A stretch of 64,000 nt of DNA from Mactromeris polynyma (lineage: Eukaryota; Mollusca; Bivalvia; Venerida; Mactridae), in NCBI GenBank assembly GCA_032209605.1, contig JASFXZ010000014.1:15147231-15211230 (forward strand). Direction: 5' to 3'. Numbering within the stretch: position 1 is the first letter of the stretch; every line of letters begins with the position of its first letter. Positions 26,501 through 41,500 of this stretch are shown piece after piece. The position numbers and the translations under genes are program-made. Under the pieces are notes generated by a model. That model was not told the origin of the DNA. It was given only the letters and a program-made list of their open reading frames with translations, and did no database searches.

Positions 26501-29500
26501 TTACATGGTCAGAATACATGGTATATTTATTTCTGACCGAAATAAATAATGCACCTATGAATGTTAAACCAACAAATAGCACACCATTATTCTACCCAGA
26601 GTATGACTAGGGATTAACAACCATAGACTCAATGTATATATAGGAGTTGGCAACTTGAGGGGCAGAAAGGGGCCCAAATGGGTCAATTCAGGAGACCAAC
26701 ATTAGTAAATTGTTAGATGATCATGGGCACAAAATGTCAACAGGCTATAACTTAAAATCTACATATTCTTAATTGTTTAACACAAAGGACCCCTAAAAAG
26801 GGATCCAATGAAATGTACTCAATCTGCAAGTTTCACCATCTTATATACTGGTATATTATATTACATGCATTGCAATGCACAATTCATCAATTTGATTTTA
26901 GCCATTGTTAAATCAGCCAAATATTTGCACAAAATCTATGTTGGTCTAATGGCCCTTCTGCGCATTTCCAGGGCAGTTTTAAGATCTGCCATAAAATCGA
27001 TCTCAACTAAAATTTAAAATTCTCATATGCTATATGTATCAATATTGGACGTATTTAGCATTTTTGTCATAGTTTTGTGTCTTTTTGTGAGGATATTTTG
27101 CCAGATATAGCATATATGTTAACACAGTGTTCCATTTCAAATCATTTTGTCTGATTTATGGTCAAAAGATATGCTGTATCATGTAATTCAGTTCGTCTAT
27201 ATTGTTGAAGATGCTGAAAAACCTTCTGCGACGACTAAAAACTTTAAGGGATGCCTCATTAATATCATTTAGGACTTTTATTCTTGTGTACTAGTTTTCT
27301 GCTCAATTTTATTTAAAACATCCATTATTGGCATATTCTGAAATGTGGCTCGATATTAGCGAAATATGCTAGTTACAGCATATTCATATTTGCAGGATGC
27401 CTATATGTTATAATTACCTCATTTTAGCATATCACCAGTATGTGGATGCTGATATTGTAAAAAAAGTCGATTCTGGCATCCCAGAAAATTTGATGTGGAA
27501 AAGTCATGAATTGGATGCTGGCATTCCAAATATTTGATAAACTGGCATCCATCTAATTCAAATACTTGCATCCTTATTATATGGATGCTGGCTTTCAATT
27601 ATTTCGGATGCTGGCAACCAACTGTTCTGGATGCTAGAATCCAGTTATTTGGGATGCTTTGGATTTTACCGGCATATTTTTCCATTTAGATGCTATTTTG
27701 CTGTTTTATCAAAGAATAAGTGTGAATTTTCGTTCGTGAGATTTTAAATTTTAGTCGAGAACGCATTCTAAGCAAGCCAATAGCATACAACAGTAATATC
27801 ATAAATACGGTTTCACACGCCTAAAATATACTATCGAATCCCCCGGTATAAACGCTAAAGTGGTGCATGTTGGAAAATGGAGGCATATGCTCAAGTATGA
27901 TTATAATGTGGAGCATTGATACTGAAGTATGCAATATCACATTAATCACAGCTCATCACACTTCTGTCAAAATGCATTAATTAAGCTTCAATATTGATAT
28001 AAAAATGTGTAGTCTTACATCAAGTACGTCATTTCAGAAAATAAAGTAAAATGTTCAGACAATTATCAGGCCAGTTTTTTGAAACTTGTTTAAAACGTTA
28101 ATTGTCATTCAACCGAATACTCTCACCCACATCAGACATGCCTGATTACATTTCCCAAGCGGGTTTTGACTTGCCACAGGCATTTGAGTGATTGTAAATT
28201 AAAAAAATAAATGATAAAGCTAATTTTGATAACAATTGATGCATCAGAACCTGAAAAAGAAGGCATTTAAGCAATTTTGTGTTATATTGTAATGAAACTG
28301 TTGCCATGCACAATGTAGTGAAACCATGACAACCATACCAAGTTTTCCATCTGGAGAACCATAAAACTAATGTATTATGAATAGTATACATATAAGGGCT
28401 ACCACAAATTTTAAACAAAGTTCAATTAATTTCAGTTCTTTTTTCTCACAGTTCAGTTTGTTACTGTCTTATCAGTATTTGGTTCAGTATATGCCAGATG
28501 ATATTTTTTTTCCTGAAGCAACATTCTAGACTAACTTTGTTTGTGGAGGTATGAATAACACAGAAAACATACAGTTCTTAAAGATTCAGATGTATGACCT
28601 CCAGACTGGCAGAGTGCACTAACAACTGAGCTAACCAGGTAGATTTTGTAGGGAAGGTGATAACATCAGATGTGGGACTACATAGCCAATCAACAAGGTC
28701 ATATAAGATTTACAATGTAATGATGGCATGAAATAAAACATGGAGTAAATCACCTAGTTTTGGATTATGAGTAAATAATGTAACACCTAACTGGCTGCAG
28801 ATCCAACAAACAATGTAATGGCCCAGATTTATGCCTAGACCTTATAGTTTGCATTGGTAATACACTAAGCTATAATCAGAGCAAATTTAAGAACTATCAG
28901 TATAGAAATAGTAAGATTTCCGAGCAACTTTTTTTGGAATACCCCTCGCAAGATTTAAAATGGTATGGTGAAAGTGGGATAATGATATGCCAACCAGCGA
29001 CTAAATGGTATGGTGAAAGTGGGAAAATGATATGCCAACCAGCGACTAAATGGTATGGTGAAAGTGAATAAAGTATTAAAAAACTATCATACCTTTGGTC
29101 TTCTGGACTTTAACCTCTACATCGTTGTTCTGTATGTATTTGTATGTGAAGAAATATCTACAATCATCTTCTTCATCGTTAAACTGACACATATGTAAGT
29201 CATCATTGGCTGAAATATGTCAAAATCATAACATGGTCAAATCAAGAAGCATAATGGAATAGACCATACGAAGAGTGTTATTCATATTAAGCGCTGACCT
29301 CAAAAAATTAAGAACTGTTTTATTCTGTAGTAAATTGTCTTCTAAAGTATTTTACTTTTTGGTACCAAACTTATAACCCTTTAAACCTGCCACACAACAC
29401 TGAATGCGTAATCTTTCAAAACGTTAATTTGACGAGTGGGACATGAACTTTAAATACAAAACCGTCCAAATTCTCACATGATATTGGACAGGTGCAAATT

Positions 29501-32500
29501 TCAAAGACTAAAAGCAAACGTACTCTGGATAGCTTGTAAGGACTAATATCAATAGACAAGCCAAGATAATGACAACTGTATCCTCCAAAATTAACTAAAA
29601 AAAATACACAGAAAAGAAACAAACCACAAAATATTTTGCCAGCTTTGTTTCACAATGTTTAGGTGAGCAATAGAGACTTCACCAACTTATATCTCACCTT
29701 TGACTTCCTCTTCATCAATCACTGGCACTAATTTAACATGACCACATTTTTCGTCGCACTCTTCCTGTGTATATGTTCCAGTCTGGAAGCCCTTGCAGAG
29801 GGCACACATCTTGTTCTCTGTACATTTGCCAGGGCAAGTCTTAAACAGACAGCATATATGACAGAGTTAAAATAAGCTTAAGGAGTATCCTGTTTGATAT
29901 AAAAGTTCAGATGATCTTGTATCCGCAGAATTTCGACACCGCATCTCAAAAACTATATTTCAGTTAAAAACATAGTCGACATAACCAGTGTTGCTGATAT
30001 AGCATCAAGTACTTGGACATTTTTCTCCAAGCAACAGATATATTCCACAAATGAATTAGAAAGTTCTTCTGGCCTGTGATGTTGCTAAAACTGACAGTCT
30101 GAGTTAAATTGTTCTAAAACAAACACCCAATCTGTTCACAATTTCACAAACCACGCAATCCTCACATCAATCATATTCGTATATAATAATATTTAATGAA
30201 TCTGATCTAGTGTAGCATTTCGGAATGAACTTCAGTCAAACGCTGAGTATTATTTCACACAAGACAAAGCATCACGAGTTTGATAACGAAATTTACAATT
30301 CATGATTTGATTTCATCAACGAATGTCATTAGAACTTCTTCACAATTAATGTAAAATAAATAAGTTTAAACTAAAGTAACTTACAGGGCATTCCTCACAG
30401 GTTGGACCCTTGTAGCTGCTTTCTGCAAAACACTTACACACTCCACAAGAACATTCGCCAACACCATTACATAACTGCAATACAAATATGGTCATTTCGA
30501 ATGGCTAAATAATCATCTACTTCCCTAATTTAAAGCTCAGGGAATTATATTTTCTTTTTTTGGAAATTGTTATCTTTGTTTCTGATGCCTGGACTGTAAT
30601 GCCATTGTAAAGCATTTGCTGGATAATTATTCACTTTCCTCGAAATAAGGGGAAAGTGTTGATGATTTTTTTATCCAGTTCATTTCCTCTCACGATTAAA
30701 TCTTTAATATTAATTCCTTATCATGTGCAGAGAAGTTTTATTAACTGATCGGTTTTATTTTCTTATGTAGGGATATTTGTTCATTTTGTGTATGTCCATA
30801 GACAGTCGTGTACTTTCGGTCAAACATTTCAGTTCTTAAACCTCAACATGACAATGTATGATTTAACTTGTGACTGAAACTGCTTACGTGTCAACAAATA
30901 TCTTCAATTACATGTTGCCAAATAATGGAATATTCTAATCTTAAAATAAAGCTGATAGGATAAAATTGCATGTTACTTGGCACAACATATAATGACAACT
31001 ATCCGTGGATTTGATAATAACTATGTGCGGCCAGAACAATATACTTTAAAATCAAAATTCAAAAATATCCTATGACAATGAAATTGATCAGCATTTCGTT
31101 TTTAATTCAGTTAAGTGTTATCAGACTTGATGAATATTCCAGTTACATACCACACCATTAGAAGTTAAGCAAGTCGCATTTGACTGGGGACATTCACAGG
31201 CGTCACCTGTATAACCAACCACACATTCACAGGTACCACAGTTGCATCGTCCATTACCTGAATTAAAAATAAAATACAGTGCAAGCTATCTAAAGCAGCC
31301 ATCTATTGAGCAATAACCTCTCTTTAAAAAACAGTTAACATTTTTCCCATAGAAGAAATTTACTATCAACTTAACCTCTTATGAGCAACAACCTCTCAAC
31401 AACAGCCAAACATTGTGTCTCCTTAGGGTGTTGCTCTGGAGAGGTTGCCAATGTAAATATTCTGCTCAATGACCTCTATAACTGCTTATATTTATGACAC
31501 AGATTTTTTGGATTTTTATCAATACACACCTTGCTATCAAAATATGTTCAATAAAATTACTTAAGGTAATAATCTTGTTTGGGACCATTTGTGGCTAGCA
31601 TCATACACAGGTCATATTACTTGAAGTTTTCCCGTATCTCAGCAGATCCTCTTATTTTTATCAAGATATGATTAATGTCTACAAATGTACATTAGATATT
31701 TTACTTCTTTAGACCATCTTCAACAGTCAAGATCATGAAAGTTTCAGAGCAGGGAGTCACAATTTGGAATTCTTATAAAACCTGACTAAGTAGCTTATTC
31801 TAACGCACAAACAAAAGCAAATGTAGAAACCTACCTCCACAGAGAAGATTGTTATCGAAGCTACATGAGTAGTCGTCACAGTGACAAAATTCACCGCTAT
31901 ATTTCTGGGCAGACTGGGCTCGTCTCTGGAAACAATCACAAGTACCGCATACACATTCTCCGCGCCCGGAACAGATCACTTTACTGGTAGAGTTAGGACT
32001 GAAAGAGAAAATTGAATCATATAAGAAGATAGAACACTATCTTAAAAGCAAAGTTCGCAAGAAATAAGAATATTCTGATATTTAAAATGTAAGCAACGAT
32101 ACGTATATACAACCAAGGGAGGCATAGTGTTTGGAGTGCTTGGCTCCTGACATGGATGAGGATTCTAATCCCTCCTCGAACAAGGTATAACCGCGAACTA
32201 CATTTTCCCTGAATTTGGTAAGCATCGGAGATATGAGGAAGCGGATCATCATAACGCTGGATCAAAGTGCACAGATTTATAAAGTAAACATGAAATGAAA
32301 CAAGAGATGTTTGTAAAACATTATGCCCCCCTGTGACCTTGACCTTTGACCCCGTGACTCCAAAATCGATAGGGTTCCTCTGCTACCCAAGATGAATGTG
32401 TGGACCAAGATTGAGGATGATAGGTCAAGGTTTTTAGGAGTAACTGATTGGAAACGAAAAGGTTACGGACCGACGGTCGGACCGACCGACATGTGCAAAC

Positions 32501-35500
32501 CAATATGCCCTCTCTTCTTCGCAGGGGGGCATAGATATCATTCACTCCGATCAAATCATTGATATGATATTTAAAGCAAACATTCACTGACTAATGGATG
32601 AAAGTGAGATACCTCCAGGTTTTCTAGGAGAACACAAAAGCTGTCCAACTTACTTGATACAAGCAGCCAGTGACTGATCGCTAGTACTCTCGGAACCGTC
32701 ACATTCACATTTCTTGCCATATCTTCCCTTGTCACATGTGCATGTTCCACACTCGAATGTTCCTTTACCATTGCAGATTGGGCTGGATGTAATCTAAAAT
32801 AAATATACATCAATGATATACTGACAAAAAGTGCCCACTAATAGTATATTTTTACATTAGGCCATTATTAAATAATTGTTAGATAAGTGTCCATATAACC
32901 CCGCTTAGGATTTTATATCTTTTTTTTATAACATACCTACTACATGAACTGAACAAATATTGAAGTCATATTTGCTGCAAAAATAACCCCTTAAAACAAA
33001 CAACTCATCTCAAAACACCATACCAGAACAAGTCTGTTTCACACTTCAATCTTTGGTGACAAATGGTCTCCATAAACAGGTTCAAAGGAATGGTAAACCA
33101 GGCCTTTTTCTGTAGTTCCCACGGGTCAGACTATATGACCCATTCCTAAAGCCAAATGTGTTTTTTTTTCCCAATCAGAAAAAAAATTACCAATCGAATT
33201 CAGAAGCACCAAGGAAAAATTGTCTATAGGAGTGACCTGGTATATCTTGAAGCTCTTGGAATAACTCTGGCCATTATTGTCCGTTGTGTCATGAATGTTT
33301 GTGGACAATTTGTGTGTCTTTTTGCCAGTTGATATAAGAAATGTAGATAACAACGCTTGTTTATATAACTCTGAGATAAGAAGGCCTGTTCTTTTAACTA
33401 TGAAAATTCCCAAGATTGAAGTCGAAGTGATAAAAGTTTTCACAAATTGGCAAATTTTACGACACAAATTTACCTAGGGTCTTTTTCCCAAAAATGGACA
33501 GAAAAGGCCTGTAAACCATTCAACAGACTAAGACATATGATCATAAATCTAATCATGTGGACCTAATTTTGATGTGACTATTAAATACAGACTTAATGCT
33601 ATTTTCACTGACCTCTTTATCTGGTTTTTCGCAATCACATTCACAGATCAGGTCTAAAGTAATGTCGAGACTTTCGGATAGACCAACTGGATAGATCGAG
33701 AATGTTTTGGTACGTTTATCAGCCTCTGTTGGGCAATCTGATACTGAAACTGACACCTCAAATGTCACGCTGTCACCAATAGACAAATCATCGCATGCAC
33801 TCGACTCAACCATTTCTCCACTACAATGTAGAACAATACATACATATAAGACAACATATATCAATGCTTACAATGCTAACAATGTACTAAGTATCATCAG
33901 CTGAAAATTCTGCAAGGGGTCCAGGGGGCCACTGAAGCGCCTGGATTTTAAGCATCTTAGATGGCTTAAATTGCCTCAACAACAGCGCTCATGAGCGTCA
34001 AATCCGGAATATTCTCATGCCTGATGTATTTACCTGTTATGATAACCCTTCAATAACGTACACACTTCGCATACTCCCACCCCAGCAATAGATGTCTAAG
34101 TCCTAATAATTGTTCTGCTTAAAGAACTGAAACCATAGTACCAGTCCCGACAATGAGTACCTTAACTTACCCTTTACAGGAGCTCTTGAATTTAACAGTG
34201 ATATTTTCAGCAAACTTCGTGTTCAGTTGTACTTTGGATGTGATTCTCTACAAAAAAAAGAAACAAAAGTTGTAATAATGCCTCATTTTCAATCAAACTT
34301 CTCAATGAGCTTGCCTGGTTGACTCACTCGGTAGAGCACTAAACTGCTAATCTGAATGTAGTAGATTCGAACCCCCAGTGAAGCATATGTTGTCAATGAC
34401 AATTTGACGGAAGATAATACATTCAAAGTCACTATGTCCTTCACCTGTGTTTTTGGGTCTTGATGTTGACAGCTGCTTGTGGAAAAATAGGTACATACTG
34501 GTTGGTAACCAAAGAATACTGGTTATGTACATACACTAGGGACTTGTTTGACCATATTTGGGGCCATTTAGGGTTACCATTCCCCTACTAAAGAATACTG
34601 GTTAAATACATACACTATGCCAATGTTTGGCAATTTTTGGGGCCAATTTTTGGGCCATTTAGGGTTTTCACCTACTAAAATAGTATTTTCCCCTATTCCC
34701 ACTTCGAATTCCCCTCAAGTATTATTATACCAGCGTGAGTACATCCACATTCCTATAACAAATCAAGACATTTGTCAAGGCGTATTATATGTCTATCATA
34801 ATTGATTAAACATGGTATAAATAAGTGAAAAACTGATAACATAAATACGGCTTAAAATTGACCTTTTTTTCTTGAAAGATGCAAATTTCCACAAATTAAG
34901 TCTTGAAAATAGGTGATCATGCGAAAAATGAAAGCCTGAAATAATTCTAAATTTTTCTGGCCAAAAAGGCAAGTTTGAATTTGATTACTGAATCCAAAAG
35001 GCTGTATTCAGTTCCCAATCAAAACTAAGTATCATACCTTATAATTATTCTTGATAACTTCTACAATGTTGGATGAATCGTTGGCCAGTTTAGTAGCTTC
35101 AGAACCCTCAATGTATTTACTTAATCTGTTGTAAACGGGGAGTTGGTCCTCTACAACAGCAAATATCATATTGATGCTATTCTCACGGATCTTAGTAGAG
35201 ATCTGACTCACTGATGGGTAATCCTGCAAAAATAAAACAAGGTGTAATTATTAAGCAAAAATGATTTGGCAAAAAGAGGAAAACTTCAAAAGTCAGAGGA
35301 TCCCCACACTCCAAAACAAAATTACCATTTTTAAATAAATCTGACCAAATCTGCCAACTTTTATTTCACAATATTTTGTGCAGAAAAGAGGAAATCAAGA
35401 CGGACAGGGTGATTCTCATTCCTGTTACAAACACACACATGTGGCACTCTTATAGCACTATGTTCATTATCATCATTACAAAGATCTGGTGATGGTAGAA

Positions 35501-38500
35501 ATCAACTGTTCTCATGCAATACCTAATATGCCTTGTGTATCATACTTGTAAAAAAATCTTCTAGAGATTTATTTTTGGATATATTTTTTTCCATTTTTGT
35601 ACCTACACCTAGACTTATTTCTTTCAGCATACCCAAGCCTATGACCTGAGATAAAAGTAATTATGAGAGATCAAACTCAAACTCAGGTATTTATTGTGTG
35701 AATACATGTTTCTGAGACAGCATATACAATTGATGAACATTTACCTGATTCTCAGCTTCAGTGTATTTACCGTCATTTCCTAAGTGACATCGTCCATCAT
35801 TCGGCTTGACAATACCACCCAACTGAAATATGTTGCATTAAATCATGTTATATCGAGTAGTCATAATCCAGTCAAAATATGTATGTAACACCCTGTATGT
35901 ACAGTGCAACCTCTCCAGAGCAACATCATTCAGAGATACAAAATTTGGCTGTTTTATAGAGGTTGTTGCACTATAGAGGTTAAATGTGTAGTAAATTGTT
36001 ACCAAGGGAAAATTGATAATATTGTTGAAGAGAGATTGTTGCTCAAGAGAGGGCTACTCTAGATGGGATGTACTGTATATTTAAATTGTGGCCAAAACAT
36101 GAACTTTATTCCATATAAATACAATCAGAAATGATTTACAGACATTTAGCAAAGAATTAAAGATTGTTTACATGAAGAAGTGTATCATTTAACTAAGATA
36201 AAATTTACATAATTCATTCATTGGCATTCATGAATTTATAAAAATGTGTTTTTTTTTAATTTTCAATACAAGACACACAAAATCCAAGTGAATAGGAAAA
36301 AACAAAATGAATGTTGATTTGTGTCATAGTTTGATATTTCAATAACTTTTTCCAGAATTCCGTATCTATCTGTCTCAAATACACTTTGAAATGCCACTTT
36401 TATATCAAATAGGTAAAACCATGATTATATAATGATTAATTCATAAATGACTAGGAATGGTATATCCATCATACATCACTATGGAAATGAAACTCATCCA
36501 TTTTATGATAACTACAAACTGCATTCTTATTTCATTAAATGAGATATAAACTATAAATGAATTGATACAGAAGACATTAATTACTTTAGTAATTGTTCAA
36601 GCCACATTGTTAGTAACTTGTACAGTTGCATTCTATTTAAATATAGCCAAGTTTGGATGAATTCAAACTTCAGAACAAAAGAAAGAGCAGCATTACTGCC
36701 CGGATGCACAAAACAGAAGCCTAAATTGCCATCAGCATCAAGGGAGACAATTAAGAAATATTATCCTAATTTACTCATTGAAGAAATAGAATAATAATAA
36801 CGGAATACAAACAAGGGAGAAAATTATTTAAAACTACTAAAAGGCAGAAAACTTTATAAACAATGGAGACAAGTCAATATCCGAAATATAAGCTTTTGAC
36901 AAGGGAGATAATTACTTCTAAATATTGCTACCACTAACGAGGGAGGCACAAAACAAATGTTCATTTCCTATTGCAACAAAGTAGGTAACGAAGAGCATGC
37001 ATGAGTTATGGAACTTGTTATATAAACTATTGGTACAAGCTTGAGAAGATTATAGCTATTTTCAAAATTCCAACTAATCCATTCTCTCCTTTTTGTAGTG
37101 ACAAAGAAACACTTGTGTAATATGTAATTATAAGTAACAGAGTGAACAATAACATTAACACAGATATTACAACACATGTTGGTGACTGAAGGAAATCAAA
37201 TATTGCCATGACAACATAGTATACCAGTAACTACCAACCAGAAGACTTTGCAGATAACCCTACCCCCATTACAAAATCACATCAGTCGATACATTCAAAA
37301 ACAAACTCATACAGATTTCTAGCAATTAAAACTCATAAGGTCAGATACTTATGATGGCATTTTTTCAAACCGTTCTATAAACGGAATATACTAAAAAATA
37401 ATCACCTTCGCCACATTGGCAAATACAGCTAAAAAATTCTGACATACAAAAATCTTTCGTTCATGAATAAAATTGTGTATTTAGAGAAAAGAAAATCATC
37501 TCAAATAGTGATTATTCTCGCTGTTGCTTAATCCATAAATATTGCAACTCATGACTGCATGTGTATGATCACTTTCCAACTTTTCAGTACAAACATAAAA
37601 ACTCTTAAAACTCAGCAAGAGAGAACCAAAGTTAACAGTATGTTCGAGACTATACCTTTCCATCGCCAGCAAAGTGAAATCCAGCATCAGTAGAAAATAG
37701 TAACATCTTACGTGACTGATCCCTCCAACCAATCTCATTCTGCAACCAAGGTCACATGCACAACAATCATACAAAGGTCAATGGTCAGGGTTAAATAAAG
37801 GTCAAGGTCAATATTCAGTTACCATGGTAACAGGTAGGATGGCACTAAATATTGTGTTGACAAGCAGTAGTAACAAGACAGAAGCACATATAATGTGGTT
37901 ATACACACACACACGAATAGTGACAAGAATAAATTATGTCAAAAATGTTAATATATCTTGATCTAAATCTGTAATTATTGAAAGTTTGTATCAAACTTTT
38001 TATCATTACAACCAACCATTGCATTTATTTGCCATGCTTTGGTGTGTGTATAACCACATATCACATCCCACATCAAGAAACTGCTCGTTCTAAATTAGAT
38101 GCAGACAAAGGCATGCAATTCAAGACTTAGACATTTTTAAACACATGTCCTATTTTCCTTTTGTATAAATTTGAATTAGGCAGTTTTCTTGACAAGGGAG
38201 GTAATTGTCTCTGGTGTACAAAATAGAGGACAAGCTGGGTTAATATTTTCAATAGCCATTAAACTCACGAATACCTTATAATCCCATTAAACTAGTGCAT
38301 CAAAATGGAACAACAGAACAGACAAACTTGTTTTAATCCTATGTATCCATCATAAAAGCTCAGACAAAAATACACTCCAAGAAATTCACACTTTTGTCCT
38401 TTGTCAGCAATTTTACATCCAGGCCATTAAATTACTTAATATGTATTGAATAAGTATATCAAATATATTCTTATTTGCCATTTTGGAAAAGTAAAGCTTG

Positions 38501-41500
38501 AATTTTGCTAATAAGTTCAATTTGAAATATTGCAATCAAGCGGCAACAAACTGCTCCTCAATTTACAGAGCTTAATTTGTGTCAATTTAATGGTGAGTTT
38601 AATGGCACATTTGAAATATCAACATCACATGTACAGCACATACATCAACATGCTGTGAGTCATCTGAGCCAGCGCTTCACATCCTTGTTTTACATTCTGA
38701 TTTTTATCGCAATATTTTGGAGATAATGGTTGCTGCCTCTTTATTCGAAAATTAAGAATGTTTAAAAATATGTCAAACTGTGGATGCAGTTGCATTTAAT
38801 CTTCACAGAACTCATTTGTAATGTAAATAATGTTATTTCCATTATTCTGTAATAATGCAATATACAAAAACTATGAATATTCTATCAAAATAATTTTATT
38901 TTCTAACAAATTTTCAACAATTTGGTTTATTTCATAGGGCTAAAATACAAGTCCAAAATATTGCCAAAAATCTCTGAATGTAAATATCTGTAGAAGGTGG
39001 ACACCTTTGTGTCAGGTAAAGTTTAAGGTAGTTACTCGTTGGAATATAAAGAAATGATGTCATAGAAATCCAGCACATAACATATACTAGGACAGCATAA
39101 AAGCTTGTAACATTTCTAAAATACACAGTCCTGAAAAATGTTTTCCCATAAAACAGGACCCATTTGTTTGATTTCTCATTCTTATCTATGTGAAACAACT
39201 TGCAAGTCTTAGAGCTTTTTTACCAAGAGTTCGAACAGAACATTGATACAAATCTAAACTGATCGAAGAGATTGTTTTGCTAAGTCAAGCCTCCAAGTAG
39301 ACGAGTCCAAAGTTAAACAAATATTTAAGAAAAATATAACAGGAATGCTTTAATGAAGTTATCCCACCTAAGCAAACTGAACCTATAATGTACTGTTAAG
39401 AAATGAATTAAGTTCTGTACAAAAACTTTGGTAGCAAAAATTCATCTATTCAGCGCTGAATAACAGAGAAAAAAGAAGAGATATTTTTAACTTGCTCTGC
39501 ACATTTATGAATAATTTAGCCTTATTTAAAAGTACCATGGCTGCAGAGGATTTCTACGACATCAAATTCACAACACAAAGCATAACATTAACATTCCAAG
39601 TAGTGATGATGCATTCTGGGTAGCAAGTTGAATTCTGGGTACTGGATGCATTCTGGGAAAAGTCTATTTTTAGTAACAAACCTTGCCATCTCCAGCAAAA
39701 TGGAAACCAGCATCAGTAGAAAATAATAAAAGTTTACGAGAAACTCCTCTCCAACCAATCTCATTCTATTTTTAGACAAAATTGCATTAGTACAAAAAAT
39801 ACAAATATAGATATATATAAATACATAATAAAAAGAAAACTAAACTTCCTCCTTAGTGAAAATGGCAGCCACATCGTGAATTAAGTGATTGGCCATCAGA
39901 AGTAGGTCAACATGATTCTAATACAGGTAACCGCTTCAGTCTTGTTTTGTTTTTATTCGATTTAACCCCATATTTCAGTTATGCATGGCAGTCAATTGAC
40001 GATAAAAAAAAATTCCTGGAAAGAATTATCAACCAGTACTAACTTGCCAACGAACTGACAATTTCTTCATGTGTGTCTGTGGAGGAGGACAAGAGACTGT
40101 AGCCAAATATCGTGGGAGGACACGACCTGCCGTGCACGGGCATTGAACCCAGACCACCAGCTCAGTAACACCTCAGTTCTCCAACTAACAGGGCATGGTT
40201 TAAGTTACAGTTAAACTTCGATAACTCGAGGACACTGGGGTCCATCCAAAAAGCTTGAGTTACCTGATGGGTCGAGTGACCCAGTTTCCATCATGTCCTT
40301 TTAGTGTTTTTTATGAAATGCCATATTTTCAAAGTTTTTCACACTTGTACCAGTTGTTTCATATTTGTTTCATAGTATCATATTTCTATTCAGTACATTT
40401 CCTCATTAAAATAAAAGTAAAGTCAAATTCTTAATAGAAGTAGTATACTTGCATTACTTATTGTTGTTTTACAGACGAAATAAAGTTCATGAATATATGT
40501 GTTCAATCCAGATGTTTGCTGAACGCTTGCCCCGTTATATTTATGCGTCGTGGAAATCGCTCTTAAGTTGCTTGTTTATTTGAAGCTCCCATTTGAACAA
40601 TGTGTGAAAATGTGTCCTCGAGTTACAGTTAGCTATTGTGTATAGTTTGTGTACTGGGGACCGGCAAGGGTGCTCGAGTTTTCGACTTATTTCTGCTTGA
40701 ATTATTGGCGGTATATTTTATATGAAAATAGAAGAAAAAAAGTCTGGGACTCTGCCATTTCCTCAACAAATTCGGGGTTCTCAAGTTGTCGCCTGCTTGA
40801 TTTATCGAAGTTTAACTGTATAGCTAAGTCATAAAATACATTTGTTGAGCCATCACAACAAATTTAAATCTAAAATTTCTTATGTTTTGAGATTTTGAAA
40901 GAAAACATTCCATTATTTTAACAATAAAGCTTTACCTTGCACATGACTGACTGCATAATGGCGTCGAATCCACCCTCTGGGGCATCCAGATTTCCTGATA
41001 CACGGGCTTGTCTCACATATTGCTGGAATAACAAAAATAATACTTAATAACAAAAGCACCACAGGCAGATGTAGACACTTGTCTTTGGGTTAGTCAAGTG
41101 AGAAAGTATAGTGTAAATATGTTGAATATGGATTATGATTCCTTAATTCACACAGCTAGTTTAATTCAAGTTTGATAGTTATGGACCATAATGGAATATT
41201 TCTTCGACTTAAACACAAAATTTAACAAAATGTGGGGGCAGACATTGATGATCAACGAAGACAATAGCACTTTGGAGGAAAATTAATGTCAATACTAAAA
41301 CAATATTATTCTAATCAGCCAGGGAGGGTCAACTCTATTAGGTTGTTCAGTAAAACCTCAACAATAAGACCACCCTTGGGACCCTTGAAAACTGGTCTTA
41401 AAACTGAGGTGGTATTATTATTGAGGTTGAATAAAGAGCAAAACCGTTACAATGGATTTGAAAGGTATGGTCTTAATATTGAGTTGGTCTTATTATTGAA

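Noticed and set aside
32321..32587. 88-codon minus-strand open frame
   Set aside because: Translation of an interspersed repeat that recurs at 15461.
39682..39765. Exon 8a as a dead duplicate of 8b
   Set aside because: Intact splice sites, frame and mostly silent differences argue for use.
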